Assembly (NCBI GenBank): GCA_034769895.1
Contig: CM068367.1
Location: 691,848,268-691,912,267 of the forward strand
DNA length: 64,000 nt
Reading direction: 5' to 3'
DNA from: Magicicada septendecula
Taxonomy: Eukaryota; Arthropoda; Insecta; Hemiptera; Cicadidae
Positions within the stretch are counted from its first letter, which is position 1. Each line of letters opens with the position of its first letter. Positions 8,631-18,498 of this stretch are shown piece after piece. The position numbers and the translations under genes were made by a program. The notes beneath the pieces were generated by a model that had not been told where the DNA came from, did no database searches, and was given only the letters and a program-made list of their open reading frames with translations.

Positions 8631-11189
8631 TTATCGGACGCGTTTCGGCTTAGTATCCGCCTTCTTCAGCTTTGGTAACAGACTGCCAGCATTTTGTAAC
8701 GGTTGTGTGGAAGGTGAAGTGGGGGTGGTGTGTGGCGGAAGGGGATTGGCGCGGGGATTCAATTTATTGTTTGTTTTCTGTATAATTGTGTCAAAAAGTG
8801 TATGTGATTTATATTGTAATTGATCGTTGAGTATGTTGTTTGGTTGTGTTGTGTGGTGTTTATATATTTCATATTGTTCAGTTGTGTTGAGTTTTTGGCC
8901 TTTGGGTATGTAATGTAGAATTTCAAGATTAGTGTCTATGTTGGTGTAACTGTGGTTTTCTGTGTGTATGTGTGTGGCAAATGCAGAGTGTATATTGTTG
9001 TTGGTTAAAGCTTTTAAGTGTTCAGAATAACGGGATGAAAAAGATCTTCCCGTCTGGCCTATGTAGAAACTATTGCAGTCATTACAATTTAATTTGTAAA
9101 CACCTGTTTTGTTATATTTGTCTATGTCTGTGTTTGTATTACTGATGTGTTTTTTGATGGTATTGGTTGTTCTGAATGCTATTTTGTATTTGTGTTTTCT
9201 GAATGTATTGGCGATTTTGTGTGTGTATGAGTTGTGGTATGTGAGTGTGATGTACTTATTGTGTTGTGTGTTGATGGTATTTAGTGTTTTGTTGTTTTTG
9301 TTTTTGATGCGTTTGTGTAGTATGTTTATTAAATTGGAGTTATAACCGTTTTTTATTGCTATGTATTTTATTGTGTTGAGTTCGTCGGTGTAATCTTGTT
9401 TATTTAAGGGTATTTTAGTTAGTCTATGGAGCATATGGTTGAAGGCCGCATATTTATGTTGTGTTGGGTGGTTTGATGTGTTGTGTATAACCATGTCGGT
9501 TGTGGTTGGTTTCCTGTATATTTTGTACGTGTGTGTATTGTTAGTTTTGTTAATTGTTAGGTCTAGAAAATTTATACTGTTGTTTTGTTCAGTTTCCAGT
9601 GTAAATTTTAATTTGTGGTGTATAGTGTTTATGTATTTGTGGAAGTTTTCAACTTGTCTTGTGTTGCCTTTGAATAAAAGTAATATATCATCTACATACC
9701 TGTGCCAGTATATAATTTTGTTAGTGTATTTGTTGTTGTTTATTATGTGGTTCTGTTCAATGTTGTGTATATATATTTCTGCTAATATTCCTGATATGGG
9801 GGATCCCATCGGGAGTCCTTCTGTTTGTGTGTATATTTTGTTATTGTATGTAAAGTAATTTTGTTCAGTTATTATTTTGGTAAGTGTGATGATTTCTTGT
9901 ATGTGTGTTTCAGGTGTGTTGTTTTGTCTGAGTAGTTGTTCTAGTGTTTGTATGGTTTCTTTGATGGGGACATTAGTGTATAAATTGGTTATATCAAAAG
10001 ATGCCAGAGTTGAGTTATGTGGGATGTGTATGTGTTCAGTTTTCCTGACTAGGTCAATGTTGTTTTTGATAGAGGTGCTGTTGCTGAGTTTTATGTTTTC
10101 TCTGATTATTTTGTCTAGTTGTTTTGCTATTTTGTGGGAGGGGGCCTGTGTGTTGTTTATTAATGGTCTGATTGGAATGTTAGGTTTATGTATTTTTGGT
10201 AATGCATTTAGTTTAGGGGGGTTAGGTTTTATTTGTTTAAGGTATTTGGCGTTTTCTGGTTTGATTATATGTTTGGTGTTGTTTATAAATTTATTAATCT
10301 GTTTATGAAATTTTAGTGTGGGGTCTTTATTTATTTCCGTTATATTATTTTCGTTGAAGAAACTTTCGATTTTAGTGTTTAATTGGTGTTTGTCCATTAT
10401 GACGCTAATGTTACCTTTGTCGGCTTTTAGGATTGTTGTGTTGTGTTCGAGTAACTTGTGTTTTACACTATTGAGTGTTTTTATTTCATTGTTGTGTATT
10501 TTTGGTTTTGTATGTGTGTTTTGAAGTTTCCTTTTTATGTCGTGACGTATCGGGTCATGGTCGTTGAGTTGCGTGTTTTGTACAGCCGTTTCTGCGTCTA
10601 TGATGATGTCGCGTATGTGTTTATTGTGATTTTTGATGTTAGTTGTATTGGTATTCAAATTATGTTTCAGTCCTTTGTTTAATAAATTCATTTCATCTTT
10701 TGTGAAATTAATGTGTGTTGTATTAACTACGCGTGCGTGGAATATGTGTGCCGGTTCAGGGATTGATTCAATTGTGTGTGTTGTAAGGTTAGTTATTTTT
10801 TTGTTGTGTCGATGTTGTATTGTCAATTTGAGTTTTTCTATGTTGTCTTGTGTGTGTTGTATTACATTTTCAAGTTCTGTGTGGTGTAATATTCGTGTGA
10901 GTTTCATGTGTAAGTTATATGCCTGTCTGTTGAGTGTGTCTTTTTTATGGTATAAATAATTGATTATGTTGTTTAGGTTTATTTGTTCTAATTTCCGTTT
11001 GGTTTGTAGTGCTGTATGTGTGTTTTGTTTTATTGTAACTTGTGCGTGTGTTGGTATGATGTTGTGTTTTCGACAAGTTTTATTGAATGCTATGTGTAAG
11101 GAAGTTTTTGTTACTTGTTGCTTGGCGTTTCTGTACTTATTGATGAAATACGCTTTATCTGCGGTATTATAGTTGTCTTGATTATTCAT
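8631..11189 (-). CDS. Penelope-like reverse transcriptase/GIY-YIG endonuclease, copy 1
   Basis: This single open frame of 852 residues starts at the ATG at 11189; an in-frame GTG lies four codons upstream. An N-terminal region of about 250 residues precedes the reverse-transcriptase domain. There KADKG (about 255), LPKIHKP (about 330), SFDITNLYTNVP (about 397-408), GLPMGSPISG (about 458) and the catalytic YVDD (498-501) mark the conserved motifs. A basic linker leads to the GIY-YIG nuclease, with GVY (696-698), YIG (709-711), Arg720 and Glu771, plus a CNDC pair (702-705) as in canonical Penelope endonucleases. The protein nicks target DNA and copies its RNA there. It ends in KKADTKPKRVR, where coding and a ribozyme-like motif overlap. 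Asn, Thr, His, Lys and Ile are very frequent because the sense strand is poor in G. The frame is intact. Confidence 0.93.
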   Translation of the reverse strand: MNNQDNYNTADKAYFINKYRNAKQQVTKTSLHIAFNKTCRKHNIIPTHAQVTIKQNTHTALQTKRKLEQINLNNIINYLYHKKDTLNRQAYNLHMKLTRILHHTELENVIQHTQDNIEKLKLTIQHRHNKKITNLTTHTIESIPEPAHIFHARVVNTTHINFTKDEMNLLNKGLKHNLNTNTTNIKNHNKHIRDIIIDAETAVQNTQLNDHDPIRHDIKRKLQNTHTKPKIHNNEIKTLNSVKHKLLEHNTTILKADKGNISVIMDKHQLNTKIESFFNENNITEINKDPTLKFHKQINKFINNTKHIIKPENAKYLKQIKPNPPKLNALPKIHKPNIPIRPLINNTQAPSHKIAKQLDKIIRENIKLSNSTSIKNNIDLVRKTEHIHIPHNSTLASFDITNLYTNVPIKETIQTLEQLLRQNNTPETHIQEIITLTKIITEQNYFTYNNKIYTQTEGLPMGSPISGILAEIYIHNIEQNHIINNNKYTNKIIYWHRYVDDILLLFKGNTRQVENFHKYINTIHHKLKFTLETEQNNSINFLDLTINKTNNTHTYKIYRKPTTTDMVIHNTSNHPTQHKYAAFNHMLHRLTKIPLNKQDYTDELNTIKYIAIKNGYNSNLINILHKRIKNKNNKTLNTINTQHNKYITLTYHNSYTHKIANTFRKHKYKIAFRTTNTIKKHISNTNTDIDKYNKTGVYKLNCNDCNSFYIGQTGRSFSSRYSEHLKALTNNNIHSAFATHIHTENHSYTNIDTNLEILHYIPKGQKLNTTEQYEIYKHHTTQPNNILNDQLQYKSHTLFDTIIQKTNNKLNPRANPLPPHTTPTSPSTQPLQNAGSLLPKLKKADTKPKRVR
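8637..8669 (-). ncRNA. Hammerhead-ribozyme-like motif at the 3' end of Penelope units
   Basis: On the minus strand CTGAAGA is followed by a GGC...GCC stem, then GAAA, then CGCGTC. This resembles the order CUGANGA, helix II, GAAA, helix III, GUC of a type-I hammerhead. Penelope-like elements are known to carry hammerhead motifs in their terminal repeats. Weak points are an extra A between CTGAAGA and GGC, a very short helix III and poor pairing for helix I. The same motif recurs at 11260-11292, 13883-13915 and 16505-16537 (minus) and 17674-17706 (plus). It overlaps the last codons of the ORF. Confidence 0.4.
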
Positions 11190-11253
11190 CTCTTCTTTCA
11201 CAGCACTACACTTAACTAAAAATGAACTTTTTTCATGTGAAAAACTTACTATT

Positions 11254-13812
11254 TTATCGGACGCGTTTCGGCTTAGTATCCGCCTTCTTCAGCTTTGGTA
11301 ACAGACTGCCAGCATTTTGTAACGGTTGTGTGGAAGGTGAAGTGGGGGTGGTGTGTGGCGGAAGGGGATTGGCGCGGGGATTCAATTTATTGTTTGTTTT
11401 CTGTATAATTGTGTCAAAAAGTGTATGTGATTTATATTGTAATTGATCGTTGAGTATGTTGTTTGGTTGTGTTGTGTGGTGTTTATATATTTCATATTGT
11501 TCAGTTGTGTTGAGTTTTTGGCCTTTGGGTATGTAATGTAGAATTTCAAGATTAGTGTCTATGTTGGTGTAACTGTGGTTTTCTGTGTGTATGTGTGTGG
11601 CAAATGCAGAGTGTATATTGTTGTTGGTTAAAGCTTTTAAGTGTTCAGAATAACGGGATGAAAAAGATCTTCCCGTCTGGCCTATGTAGAAACTATTGCA
11701 GTCATTACAATTTAATTTGTAAACACCTGTTTTGTTATATTTGTCTATGTCTGTGTTTGTATTACTGATGTGTTTTTTGATGGTATTGGTTGTTCTGAAT
11801 GCTATTTTGTATTTGTGTTTTCTGAATGTATTGGCGATTTTGTGTGTGTATGAGTTGTGGTATGTGAGTGTGATGTACTTATTGTGTTGTGTGTTGATGG
11901 TATTTAGTGTTTTGTTGTTTTTGTTTTTGATGCGTTTGTGTAGTATGTTTATTAAATTGGAGTTATAACCGTTTTTTATTGCTATGTATTTTATTGTGTT
12001 GAGTTCGTCGGTGTAATCTTGTTTATTTAAGGGTATTTTAGTTAGTCTATGGAGCATATGGTTGAAGGCCGCATATTTATGTTGTGTTGGGTGGTTTGAT
12101 GTGTTGTGTATAACCATGTCGGTTGTGGTTGGTTTCCTGTATATTTTGTACGTGTGTGTATTGTTAGTTTTGTTAATTGTTAGGTCTAGAAAATTTATAC
12201 TGTTGTTTTGTTCAGTTTCCAGTGTAAATTTTAATTTGTGGTGTATAGTGTTTATGTATTTGTGGAAGTTTTCAACTTGTCTTGTGTTGCCTTTGAATAA
12301 AAGTAATATATCATCTACATACCTGTGCCAGTATATAATTTTGTTAGTGTATTTGTTGTTGTTTATTATGTGGTTCTGTTCAATGTTGTGTATATATATT
12401 TCTGCTAATATTCCTGATATGGGGGATCCCATCGGGAGTCCTTCTGTTTGTGTGTATATTTTGTTATTGTATGTAAAGTAATTTTGTTCAGTTATTATTT
12501 TGGTAAGTGTGATGATTTCTTGTATGTGTGTTTCAGGTGTGTTGTTTTGTCTGAGTAGTTGTTCTAGTGTTTGTATGGTTTCTTTGATGGGGACATTAGT
12601 GTATAAATTGGTTATATCAAAAGATGCCAGAGTTGAGTTATGTGGGATGTGTATGTGTTCAGTTTTCCTGACTAGGTCAATGTTGTTTTTGATAGAGGTG
12701 CTGTTGCTGAGTTTTATGTTTTCTCTGATTATTTTGTCTAGTTGTTTTGCTATTTTGTGGGAGGGGGCCTGTGTGTTGTTTATTAATGGTCTGATTGGAA
12801 TGTTAGGTTTATGTATTTTTGGTAATGCATTTAGTTTAGGGGGGTTAGGTTTTATTTGTTTAAGGTATTTGGCGTTTTCTGGTTTGATTATATGTTTGGT
12901 GTTGTTTATAAATTTATTAATCTGTTTATGAAATTTTAGTGTGGGGTCTTTATTTATTTCCGTTATATTATTTTCGTTGAAGAAACTTTCGATTTTAGTG
13001 TTTAATTGGTGTTTGTCCATTATGACGCTAATGTTACCTTTGTCGGCTTTTAGGATTGTTGTGTTGTGTTCGAGTAACTTGTGTTTTACACTATTGAGTG
13101 TTTTTATTTCATTGTTGTGTATTTTTGGTTTTGTATGTGTGTTTTGAAGTTTCCTTTTTATGTCGTGACGTATCGGGTCATGGTCGTTGAGTTGCGTGTT
13201 TTGTACAGCCGTTTCTGCGTCTATGATGATGTCGCGTATGTGTTTATTGTGATTTTTGATGTTAGTTGTATTGGTATTCAAATTATGTTTCAGTCCTTTG
13301 TTTAATAAATTCATTTCATCTTTTGTGAAATTAATGTGTGTTGTATTAACTACGCGTGCGTGGAATATGTGTGCCGGTTCAGGGATTGATTCAATTGTGT
13401 GTGTTGTAAGGTTAGTTATTTTTTTGTTGTGTCGATGTTGTATTGTCAATTTGAGTTTTTCTATGTTGTCTTGTGTGTGTTGTATTACATTTTCAAGTTC
13501 TGTGTGGTGTAATATTCGTGTGAGTTTCATGTGTAAGTTATATGCCTGTCTGTTGAGTGTGTCTTTTTTATGGTATAAATAATTGATTATGTTGTTTAGG
13601 TTTATTTGTTCTAATTTCCGTTTGGTTTGTAGTGCTGTATGTGTGTTTTGTTTTATTGTAACTTGTGCGTGTGTTGGTATGATGTTGTGTTTTCGACAAG
13701 TTTTATTGAATGCTATGTGTAAGGAAGTTTTTGTTACTTGTTGCTTGGCGTTTCTGTACTTATTGATGAAATACGCTTTATCTGCGGTATTATAGTTGTC
13801 TTGATTATTCAT
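11254..13812 (-). CDS. Penelope-like reverse transcriptase/GIY-YIG endonuclease, copy 2
   Basis: The 852-residue translation is identical to that of copy 1, including YVDD and the GIY-YIG residues. The antisense frames of the two units are identical too, so the DNA is very nearly or completely identical over 2623 bp. Copies 1 and 2 are separated by about 65 bp of non-coding linker. Such identity means a single recent insertion as a tandem array, gene conversion, or an assembly duplication. Confidence 0.92.
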   Translation of the reverse strand: MNNQDNYNTADKAYFINKYRNAKQQVTKTSLHIAFNKTCRKHNIIPTHAQVTIKQNTHTALQTKRKLEQINLNNIINYLYHKKDTLNRQAYNLHMKLTRILHHTELENVIQHTQDNIEKLKLTIQHRHNKKITNLTTHTIESIPEPAHIFHARVVNTTHINFTKDEMNLLNKGLKHNLNTNTTNIKNHNKHIRDIIIDAETAVQNTQLNDHDPIRHDIKRKLQNTHTKPKIHNNEIKTLNSVKHKLLEHNTTILKADKGNISVIMDKHQLNTKIESFFNENNITEINKDPTLKFHKQINKFINNTKHIIKPENAKYLKQIKPNPPKLNALPKIHKPNIPIRPLINNTQAPSHKIAKQLDKIIRENIKLSNSTSIKNNIDLVRKTEHIHIPHNSTLASFDITNLYTNVPIKETIQTLEQLLRQNNTPETHIQEIITLTKIITEQNYFTYNNKIYTQTEGLPMGSPISGILAEIYIHNIEQNHIINNNKYTNKIIYWHRYVDDILLLFKGNTRQVENFHKYINTIHHKLKFTLETEQNNSINFLDLTINKTNNTHTYKIYRKPTTTDMVIHNTSNHPTQHKYAAFNHMLHRLTKIPLNKQDYTDELNTIKYIAIKNGYNSNLINILHKRIKNKNNKTLNTINTQHNKYITLTYHNSYTHKIANTFRKHKYKIAFRTTNTIKKHISNTNTDIDKYNKTGVYKLNCNDCNSFYIGQTGRSFSSRYSEHLKALTNNNIHSAFATHIHTENHSYTNIDTNLEILHYIPKGQKLNTTEQYEIYKHHTTQPNNILNDQLQYKSHTLFDTIIQKTNNKLNPRANPLPPHTTPTSPSTQPLQNAGSLLPKLKKADTKPKRVR

Positions 13813-13876
13813 CTCTTCTTTCACAGCACTACACTTAACTAAAAATGAACTTTTTTCATGTGAAAAACTTACTATT

Positions 13877-16434
13877 TTATCGGACGCGTTTCGGCTTAGT
13901 ATCCGCCTTCTTCAGCTTTGGTAACAGACTGCCAGCATTTTGTAACGGTTGTGTGGAAGGTGAAGTGGGGGTGGTGTGTGGCGGAAGGGGATTGGCGCGG
14001 GGATTCAATTTATTGTTTGTTTTCTGTATAATTGTGTCAAAAAGTGTATGTGATTTATATTGTAATTGATCGTTGAGTATGTTGTTTGGTTGTGTTGTGT
14101 GGTGTTTATATATTTCATATTGTTCAGTTGTGTTGAGTTTTTGGCCTTTGGGTATGTAATGTAGAATTTCAAGATTAGTGTCTATGTTGGTGTAACTGTG
14201 GTTTTCTGTGTGTATGTGTGTGGCAAATGCAGAGTGTATATTGTTGTTGGTTAAAGCTTTTAAGTGTTCAGAATAACGGGATGAAAAAGATCTTCCCGTC
14301 TGGCCTATGTAGAAACTATTGCAGTCATTACAATTTAATTTGTAAACACCTGTTTTGTTATATTTGTCTATGTCTGTGTTTGTATTACTGATGTGTTTTT
14401 TGATGGTATTGGTTGTTCTGAATGCTATTTTGTATTTGTGTTTTCTGAATGTATTGGCGATTTTGTGTGTGTATGAGTTGTGGTATGTGAGTGTGATGTA
14501 CTTATTGTGTTGTGTGTTGATGGTATTTAGTGTTTTGTTGTTTTTGTTTTTGATGCGTTTGTGTAGTATGTTTATTAAATTGGAGTTATAACCGTTTTTT
14601 ATTGCTATGTATTTTATTGTGTTGAGTTCGTCGGTGTAATCTTGTTTATTTAAGGGTATTTTAGTTAGTCTATGGAGCATATGGTTGAAGGCCGCATATT
14701 TATGTTGTGTTGGGTGGTTTGATGTGTTGTGTATAACCATGTCGGTTGTGGTTGGTTTCCTGTATATTTTGTACGTGTGTGTATTGTTAGTTTTGTTAAT
14801 TGTTAGGTCTAGAAAATTTATACTGTTGTTTTGTTCAGTTTCCAGTGTAAATTTTAATTTGTGGTGTATAGTGTTTATGTATTTGTGGAAGTTTTCAACT
14901 TGTCTTGTGTTGCCTTTGAATAAAAGTAATATATCATCTACATACCTGTGCCAGTATATAATTTTGTTAGTGTATTTGTTGTTGTTTATTATGTGGTTCT
15001 GTTCAATGTTGTGTATATATATTTCTGCTAATATTCCTGATATGGGGGATCCCATCGGGAGTCCTTCTGTTTGTGTGTATATTTTGTTATTGTATGTAAA
15101 GTAATTTTGTTCAGTTATTATTTTGGTAGTGTGATGATTACTTGTATGTGTGTTTCAGGTGTGTTGTTTTGTCTGAGTAGTTGTTCTAGTGTTTGTATGG
15201 TTTCTTTGATGGGGACATTAGTGTATAAATTGGTTATATCAAAAGATGCCAGAGTTGAGTTATGTGGGATGTGTATGTGTTCAGTTTTCCTGACTAGGTC
15301 AATGTTGTTTTTGATAGAGGTGCTGTTGCTGAGTTTTATGTTTTCTCTGATTATTTTGTCTAGTTGTTTTGCTATTTTGTGGGAGGGGGCCTGTGTGTTG
15401 TTTATTAATGGTCTGATTGGAATGTTAGGTTTATGTATTTTTGGTAATGCATTTAGTTTAGGGGGGTTAGGTTTTATTTGTTTAAGGTATTTGGCGTTTT
15501 CTGGTTTGATTATATGTTTGGTGTTGTTTATAAATTTATTAATCTGTTTATGAAATTTTAGTGTGGGGTCTTTATTTATTTCCGTTATATTATTTTCGTT
15601 GAAGAAACTTTCGATTTTAGTGTTTAATTGGTGTTTGTCCATTATGACGCTAATGTTACCTTTGTCGGCTTTTAGGATTGTTGTGTTGTGTTCGAGTAAC
15701 TTGTGTTTTACACTATTGAGTGTTTTTATTTCATTGTTGTGTATTTTTGGTTTTGTATGTGTGTTTTGAAGTTTCCTTTTTATGTCGTGACGTATCGGGT
15801 CATGGTCGTTGAGTTGCGTGTTTTGTACAGCCGTTTCTGCGTCTATGATGATGTCGCGTATGTGTTTATTGTGATTTTTGATGTTAGTTGTATTGGTATT
15901 CAAATTATGTTTCAGTCCTTTGTTTAATAAATTCATTTCATCTTTTGTGAAATTAATGTGTGTTGTATTAACTACGCGTGCGTGGAATATGTGTGCCGGT
16001 TCAGGGATTGATTCAATTGTGTGTGTTGTAAGGTTAGTTATTTTTTTGTTGTGTCGATGTTGTATTGTCAATTTGAGTTTTTCTATGTTGTCTTGTGTGT
16101 GTTGTATTACATTTTCAAGTTCTGTGTGGTGTAATATTCGTGTGAGTTTCATGTGTAAGTTATATGCCTGTCTGTTGAGTGTGTCTTTTTTATGGTATAA
16201 ATAATTGATTATGTTGTTTAGGTTTATTTGTTCTAATTTCCGTTTGGTTTGTAGTGCTGTATGTGTGTTTTGTTTTATTGTAACTTGTGCGTGTGTTGGT
16301 ATGATGTTGTGTTTTCGACAAGTTTTATTGAATGCTATGTGTAAGGAAGTTTTTGTTACTTGTTGCTTGGCGTTTCTGTACTTATTGATGAAATACGCTT
16401 TATCTGCGGTATTATAGTTGTCTTGATTATTCAT
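13877..16434 (-). pseudogene. Penelope-like protein, copy 3, one-base frameshift
   Basis: This unit matches copies 1 and 2 except near 15126-15140. There GGTAAGTGTGATGATTTC has become GGTAGTGTGATGATTAC, a one-base deletion plus one substitution. The deletion splits the frame into a 5' part (16434-15118: N-terminus and reverse-transcriptase motifs up to the region after NLYTNVP) and a 3' part (15055-13877: GSPISG, YVDD and the nuclease). The break falls between the motif carrying the first catalytic aspartate and the GLPMGSP motif. A sequencing error cannot be excluded. Confidence 0.88.
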
Positions 16435-16498
16435 CTCTTCTTTCACAGCACTACACTTAACTAAAAATGAACTTTTTTCATGTGAAAAACTTACTATT

Positions 16499-16899
16499 TT
16501 ATCGGACGCGTTTCGGCTTAGTATCCGCCTTCTTCAGCTTTGGTAACAGACTGCCAGCATTTTGTAACGGTTGTGTGGAAGGTGAAGTGGGGGTGGTGTG
16601 TGGCGGAAGGGGATTGGCGCGGGGATTCAATTTATTGTTTGTTTTCTGTATAATTGTGTCAAAAAGTGTATGTGATTTATATTGTAATTGATCGTTGAGT
16701 ATGTTGTTTGGTTGTGTTGTGTGGTGTTTATATATTTCATATTGTTCAGTTGTGTTGAGTTTTTGGCCTTTGGGTATGTAATGTAGAATTTCAAGATTAG
16801 TGTCTATGTTGGTGTAACTGTGGTTTTCTGTGTGTATGTGTGTGGCAAATGCAGAGTGTATATTGTTGTTGGTTAAAGCTTTTAAGTGTTCAGAATAAC
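16499..16899 (-). pseudogene. Penelope-like copy 4, 3' fragment (GIY-YIG tail only)
   Basis: This has the same sequence as the 3' end of the other units, from the stop codon up to the codons encoding YSEHLKA. It breaks off at 16899, where an inverted copy starts. It keeps the C-terminal part of the nuclease region but none of the reverse transcriptase. Confidence 0.9.
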
Positions 16900-17712
16900 T
16901 TCAACCATATGCTCCATAGACTAACTAAAATACCCTTAAATAAACAAGATTACACCGACGAACTCAACACAATAAAATACATAGCAATAAAAAACGGTTA
17001 TAACTCCAATTTAATAAACATACTACACAAACGCATCAAAAACAAAAACAACAAAACACTAAATACCATCAACACACAACACAATAAGTACATCACACTC
17101 ACATACCACAACTCATACACACACAAAATCGCCAATACATTCAGAAAACACAAATACAAAATAGCATTCAGAACAACCAATACCATCAAAAAACACATCA
17201 GTAATACAAACACAGACATAGACAAATATAACAAAACAGGTGTTTACAAATTAAATTGTAATGACTGCAATAGTTTCTACATAGGCCAGACGGGAAGATC
17301 TTTTTCATCCCGTTATTCTGAACACTTAAAAGCTTTAACCAACAACAATATACACTCTGCATTTGCCACACACATACACACAGAAAACCACAGTTACACC
17401 AACATAGACACTAATCTTGAAATTCTACATTACATACCCAAAGGCCAAAAACTCAACACAACTGAACAATATGAAATATATAAACACCACACAACACAAC
17501 CAAACAACATACTCAACGATCAATTACAATATAAATCACATACACTTTTTGACACAATTATACAGAAAACAAACAATAAATTGAATCCCCGCGCCAATCC
17601 CCTTCCGCCACACACCACCCCCACTTCACCTTCCACACAACCGTTACAAAATGCTGGCAGTCTGTTACCAAAGCTGAAGAAGGCGGATACTAAGCCGAAA
17701 CGCGTCCGATAA
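16900..17712 (+). pseudogene. Penelope-like inverted terminal fragment (linker and GIY-YIG domain)
   Basis: From 16900 the sequence is the reverse complement of the unit region equivalent to 9444 down to about 8614. It is open on the plus strand from FNHMLHRLTK through GVYKLNCNDC and YIGQTGRS to the stop at 17710-17712. Frames reading in from 16840 use antisense sequence of copy 4 and are not genuine. Together with 16467-16899 it forms a long inverted repeat around a roughly 400-bp loop. Confidence 0.9.
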
Positions 17713-17734
17713 AATAGTAAGTTTTTCACATGAA

Positions 17735-17745
17735 AAAAACTCCTA
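17735..17745. repeat. 11-bp target-site duplication of the Penelope array, right
   Basis: AAAAACTCCTA matches 8536-8546 exactly. Penelope-like elements make duplications of variable length. Part of the A run overlaps the end of the element, so the true length may be a few bases less. Confidence 0.7.
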
Positions 17746-17779
17746 ATTGGCAGTGAAGCTTGAATGAGTTAATAATGAA

Positions 17780-17838
17780 TTTTTATTTATAGTGGTATGC
17801 AACAGTGTTATTTTCGTTTTTAATATTATTTCATTTAT
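17780..17838 (-). repeat. Right arm of inverted repeat flanking the Penelope array
   Basis: TATAGTGGTATGCAACAGTG with its flanks is the reverse complement of the left arm at 8495-8546. Before the Penelope insertion the two arms would have been about 35-45 bp apart. Confidence 0.75.
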
Positions 17839-18498
17839 TCCAGGGTGTTCTTTACAAGGCCAATCATTGATTTTTTTGTTACATAGAATATTTTTATAGT
17901 ACATTCCTTTCATAAGCTGTTGTTATGATATTTACAGGTCCTCTTCATATCTGTAAATTAATTAAGTTTACTATCTCTATTTGCTTTAATTTTTCCAAGT
18001 CTGCTAATTACTTTTCTAACTGCTACTTTCACTACCACTTCACCATGTACAGCATTAACATCTGCCAGAAGTAAGCAAAGCTGAAAACATTTTACATCAA
18101 CTGCACGATTTATTTTTCAATTCCCCAATAATATAACAATTGTTTAGTAAAATTAAATGTCAATTATATAGTTGTTAAAATCTTTATAAGTATTTAATAG
18201 CTGGATAGTAGCTAACACAGTTCATCATCTAGTAATCTACAGGTGTGCAAACTCTCACATAAATATATGGTATGTATACTCCAGGTCTTCCACAATTTGC
18301 AAGAGGGCTCATCAAATAAAAATAGTTAATCTACGAAAGAAGGAAAGATCTGAATCTGACATGCCAGTCTAACCACCATATACCATAGTATAGTTTGTAC
18401 CATAACCATGGTATACAATCCAGTATACTAACCACCAAACAAAAAAATACTCCAAAAAGCTACATGCATGTTCCAAAATGCTAAAATAAATTTTCCTT
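17839..18498. other. AT-rich spacer, nothing recognised
   Basis: No gene or repeat was recognised between the hairpin arm and the Harbinger element. Near 18379-18425 the tetramer-like string CCATATACCATAGTATAG appears with small internal repeats. Confidence 0.4.

Larger units (their letters stand above)
8547..17739 (-). mobile_element. Penelope-like retroelement tandem array with inverted terminal partial copy
   Basis: Three full units of 2623, 2623 and 2622 bp lie head to tail, beginning at 8599, 11222 and 13845. A partial fourth unit (16467-16899) and an inverted partial copy (16900-about 17739) follow. The 11-bp direct repeat AAAAACTCCTA flanks the array at 8536-8546 and 17735-17745. Tandem copies ending in an inverted, truncated copy are the hallmark of Penelope-like elements. 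Each unit encodes a reverse transcriptase fused to a GIY-YIG endonuclease. The left end begins inside the 5' coding region of a further truncated unit (8547-8590). Confidence 0.93.

Noticed and set aside
9109-11172. Plus-strand hydrophobic open frames across the Penelope units (repeated at 11732-13795, 14355-16417)
   Set aside because: They are antisense shadows of the reverse-transcriptase gene. Their Leu/Val/Cys/Phe-rich composition follows from the T/G-rich plus strand.
16840-16899. N-terminal extension of the plus-strand Penelope frame
   Set aside because: This part is antisense sequence of unit 4 read across the inversion junction; genuine coding starts at 16900.
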